From: Deltaproteobacteria bacterium
GTDB lineage: Bacteria; Desulfobacterota; GWC2-55-46
Assembly: GCA_016234935.1 (NCBI GenBank)
Contig: JACRNL010000003.1
Coordinates: 111,409-175,408, forward strand
Length of the DNA stretch: 64,000 nucleotides
Reading direction: 5' to 3'
The number at the start of each line of letters is the position of its first letter. Within the stretch, counting starts at the first letter, position 1. The notes below the pieces were generated by a model. That model saw only the letters and a program-made list of their open reading frames with translations. It searched no databases and had not been told where the DNA came from. Both the position numbers and the translations under genes were made by a program. Positions 61,974 through 64,000 of this stretch are shown in pieces.

Positions 61974-62873
61974 ATGTTATCCACTAATAAAAATACCGGC
62001 GCCCCGAAGGGGCTTAAGGGGCTGCTCGACAGGCTCTACAAAACCTTCGACGCCGCGTTTCTCTCGACAGACCCCCTTTGGGCCGTGCACGGGTTTGAAA
62101 GGGACGAGGACAGGGAGATCGTGGGCCTCATAGCGTCGTCGCTTGCGTATGGAAGGGTGGAGGGGATTAAAAACAGCATCGGCAAATGCCTTGACGTAAT
62201 GGGCAAAAACCCGTATGATTTTACCCTTTCGCTTCGCCCTCAAAAAGACTTGCGAAGGTTCGCCGGCTTCGTTCACAGGTTTAATACCGGAGAGGATATC
62301 TGCGCGCTTCTTTTTATAGCGCAGAAGATGATAAAGGAAAAAGGGTCTATAAACGGCTTTTTTCTCAAAGGCTTCTCTCCTGAAGATGAGAACGTAAAAA
62401 ACGCCCTTTCGGTATTTTCAGACAATGCCCTGTCCCTTTATGACAGCTCATCCGGCGTCTATTGTGCCGGGGGCAGGGGGGCGCTGCCTCAAAAAGCGGG
62501 CGTCAGGTTTTTTTTCCCCAACCCGCGCGACGGCAGCGCGTGCAAGCGCATGAACCTCTATCTCCGGTGGATGGTAAGGAGGGGGGACTCGCTTGATTTC
62601 GGCATCTGGAAGGGCATATCACCATCAAAACTCGTCATGCCGCTTGATACGCACATAGCGCGGATAGCGCGAAATATCGGGCTCACTACATTGTCCTCGC
62701 CCGGCTGGAGCATGGCGGAGGATATCACCCGCTCTCTTAAGAGGCTTGACCCGGAAGACCCTGTAAAATATGATTTTGCCCTGTGCAGGCTCGGCATATT
62801 GGATAAGTGCCCGAAAACCATAGACCTGAAGAAATGCGATGGCTGCCTGATAAAAAATATTTGCGTAATTTGA
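61974..62873 (+). CDS. TIGR02757-like (DUF2400) protein
   Basis: 299 residues from ATG 61974 (TTG 61944 in frame is less likely; neither has a ribosome site). Features: WAVHGFERDEDREIVGLIASSLAYGRVEGIKNSIGKCLDVMG, NLYLRWMVRRGDSLDFGIWKGISPSKLVMPLDTHIARIARNIGL, DPVKYDFALCRLGI and a C-terminal cysteine set C-x8-C-x2-C-x5-C (CPKTIDLKKCDGCLIKNIC). The helical fold and the cysteine tail recall endonuclease III relatives, but the function of this family is unknown. The N-terminal GAPKGLKG derives from a GCCCCGAAGGGGC palindrome at 62000. Confidence 0.82.
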   Translation: MLSTNKNTGAPKGLKGLLDRLYKTFDAAFLSTDPLWAVHGFERDEDREIVGLIASSLAYGRVEGIKNSIGKCLDVMGKNPYDFTLSLRPQKDLRRFAGFVHRFNTGEDICALLFIAQKMIKEKGSINGFFLKGFSPEDENVKNALSVFSDNALSLYDSSSGVYCAGGRGALPQKAGVRFFFPNPRDGSACKRMNLYLRWMVRRGDSLDFGIWKGISPSKLVMPLDTHIARIARNIGLTTLSSPGWSMAEDITRSLKRLDPEDPVKYDFALCRLGILDKCPKTIDLKKCDGCLIKNICVI

Positions 62874-62892
62874 AGATTGTCAATAAAAAAAC

Positions 62893-62922
62893 TTGACAAA
62901 GTATATGGTTATGTCATATAAA
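62893..62922 (+). promoter_or_regulatory. sigma-70 promoter upstream of the tRNA-tuf cluster
   Basis: TTGACA (62893-62898), 18-base spacer, TATAAA (62917-62922). It would transcribe the tRNA-Thr and probably the following tRNAs and tuf. Confidence 0.7.
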
Positions 62923-62994
62923 TTAAGTTTCTGTTTTCCGGGAACCGCAGGGAAAGTCCGTCTTCTTCCTGTTTTTCTAAAATTAACAGTTGCG

Positions 62995-63025
62995 GGGTGT
63001 CACACCCTCGCAGGGTGTCATATCC
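62995..63025. repeat. 18-nt palindromic repeat in the tRNA operon leader
   Basis: GGGTGTCACACCCTCGCA (62995-63012), then GGGTGTCATATCC (63013-63025). Same 18-nt period as the coding copies. It lies between the promoter and tRNA-Thr. Confidence 0.75.
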
Positions 63026-63032
63026 GATTCCA

Positions 63033-63107
63033 GCTGGCGTAGCTCAACGGTAGAGCAGCTGATTTGTAATCAGCAGGTTGCGGGTTCGAATCCCATCGCC
63101 AGCTCCA
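63033..63107 (+). tRNA. tRNA-Thr (TGT)
   Basis: 75 nt with CCA. Acceptor GCTGGCG/CGCCAGC, anticodon stem GCTGA/TCAGC with loop TTTGTAA (TGT). First of the cluster preceding tuf. Confidence 0.97.
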
Positions 63108-63311
63108 GCGCATGGCGGGTTCATGTGGCGGCGCAGGGCAAATAGCCCGGAAATAAGGCTTTAAATCCTATATTTAAGAAGTTTTTGAGCGTTTCAGACT
63201 GTCCTTTTTTGACCGGAGCGTATCCTTAAAAGGCCATGCGGCTTATGAGTTTTTTCCAGTTAAAAATCTGATTCCCCTGCGAGAGGTTTTTTTAAGGGAA
63301 GGATTCCCTGA

Positions 63312-63334
63312 AAACCGTTAGAGACGGTTTTTTT
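63312..63334 (+). terminator. terminator-like hairpin within the tRNA cluster
   Basis: AAACCGT - TAGAG - ACGGTTT followed by TTTT. The 277-bp spacer between tRNA-Thr and tRNA-Tyr has no gene; this hairpin could attenuate transcription between them. Confidence 0.6.
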
Positions 63335-63384
63335 GCAGGGCAGTCTCTGATGGCTTTAAAATTCAACAGCTTGGCCAGGAAGCT

Positions 63385-63469
63385 GGAGAGGTACCCGAGT
63401 GGCCAAAGGGGGCAGACTGTAAATCTGCTGGCTCCGCCTACGGAGGTTCGAATCCTCCCCTCTCCACCA
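63385..63469 (+). tRNA. tRNA-Tyr (GTA)
   Basis: 85 nt with CCA. Acceptor GGAGAGG/CCTCTCC, anticodon stem GCAGA/TCTGC with loop CTGTAAA (GTA), long variable arm. Confidence 0.97.
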
Positions 63470-63482
63470 GTTAATTTTTTTA

Positions 63483-63510
63483 AAACAGGCAGGTGCGGGT
63501 GCAGTTCGAT
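63483..63510 (+). repeat. partial duplicate of the tRNA-Gly 5' end and its leader
   Basis: AAACAGGCAGGTGCGGGTG then CAGTTCGAT at 63483-63510 repeats, with two changes, 63552-63579, which covers the tRNA-Gly leader and its first 16 bases. The relic lacks the rest of a tRNA. Poly-T tracts follow both copies' neighbourhoods. Confidence 0.8.
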
Positions 63511-63563
63511 CTCCACCGGTTGTTTTTTTGAAGCAGCGGCGGTTTTTTTTGAAACAGGCAGGT

Positions 63564-63637
63564 GCGGGTGTAGTTCAATGGTAGAACTCCAGCCTTCCAA
63601 GCTGGTAGCGTGGGTTCGATTCCCATCACCCGCTCCA
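63564..63637 (+). tRNA. tRNA-Gly (TCC)
   Basis: 74 nt with CCA. Acceptor GCGGGTG/CACCCGC, anticodon stem CCAGC/GCTGG with loop CTTCCAA (TCC). Confidence 0.97.
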
Positions 63638-63712
63638 GATTTGCCGGATTTAGATGTGCAGGCATGTCCCCTTGCCATCTTTGCAGCAAGACGGCCGTTA
63701 TTGTTTTGCCAT

Positions 63713-63788
<76 letters not shown>

Positions 63789-63863
63789 TAAGATGGAATT
63801 GTCCATTAAAATTTTACGGCGCAGGCCGCATTGGGTCATTTAACAAACGGAGGACGTTAAATC

Positions 63864-64000
63864 ATGAGCAAGGCTAAATTTGAGAGGACCAAGACGCATC
63901 TGAACGTAGGGACCATCGGGCACGTCGACCACGGCAAGACGAGCTTGACGGCGGCTATAACGAAGGTGCTTTCGACGAAAGGCTATGCCGATTTTTTAGC
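63864..64000 (+). CDS. tuf: elongation factor Tu, 5' part (cut by window end)
   Basis: First 45 codons: [20 protein letters not shown] then [20 protein letters not shown]. The G1 motif GHVDHGKT binds GTP. Delivers aminoacyl-tRNA to the ribosome. ACGGAGGACGTTAAATC gives the ribosome site. It directly follows the tRNA-Thr(GGT). The gene continues past 64000. Confidence 0.98.
   Translation, partial: MSKAKFERTKTHLNVGTIGHVDHGKTSLTAAITKVLSTKGYADFL

Overview
The window reads as one contiguous piece of chromosome from a Gram-negative, GC-rich bacterium that is probably anaerobic or microaerophilic. Outer-membrane proteins, lipoproteins, RodZ, MltD, a four-subunit pyruvate:ferredoxin oxidoreductase, sigma-54 promoters with an NtrB/NtrC pair, MglA/MglB and a selenocysteine-containing UXX-star protein together fit a lineage such as Nitrospirota or Desulfobacterota. 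No rRNA or clear taxonomic marker is present, so this placement is inference.

Layout. 1-0.9 kb: 3' end of glycogen synthase. 1-10 kb: a nitrogen block with an ANTAR antiterminator response regulator, a class I glutamine amidotransferase, a beta-barrel porin behind a sigma-54 promoter and a hairpin/terminator leader, then amtB-glnB-amtB and a siroheme nitrite reductase (nirB). 10-14.2 kb, minus strand: a ferritin-like/receiver fusion, thiE, and a sigma-54 activator with its sensor kinase. 14-28.5 kb: nudix, mtnA, moeA, mltD, two radical SAM enzymes, two secreted proteins and uvrA, mostly minus strand. 28.5-41.9 kb: CIRCE-groES-groEL, nth, the selenoprotein, ndk, a protoglobin-PsiE fusion, rlmN, mtnP, a PfkB kinase, a TPR lipoprotein, rodZ, a GAF protein, a gluzincin and lipoproteins. 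41.9-45.6 kb: two tRNA-Ser genes, SRP RNA, dnaX, ybaB, recR. 45.9-50.3 kb: porGDAB then mglB-mglA. 50.4-58 kb: yqeY, a NIF3-like gene, mutS2 broken by an in-frame stop, dnaG, rpoD. 58-62.9 kb: two AT-richer glycosyltransferase-type genes, a cupredoxin and a TIGR02757-like protein. 63-64 kb: tRNA-Thr, -Tyr, -Gly, -Thr and the start of tuf.

The genes suggest these groupings: ammonium uptake and sensing plus nitrite reduction under sigma-54/NtrC and ANTAR-type control; methylthioadenosine salvage (mtnP, mtnA) at two loci; the replication and recombination set dnaX-ybaB-recR; and the primase-sigma factor pair dnaG-rpoD.

The most unusual signals are these. (1) A 74-residue glutaredoxin-like protein has two in-frame UGA codons, each followed by a hairpin with a CGUG apical loop. 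(2) Several families of short palindromic repeats lie not only between genes but in frame inside ntrB, dnaX, rpoD, moeA, uvrA and probably glgA. One family has an exact 18-nt period and so adds six residues per unit. (3) A sigma-54 leader carries an A..G.. hexaloop hairpin and a terminator, as expected of an ANTAR target. (4) mutS2 is interrupted by a single ochre codon.
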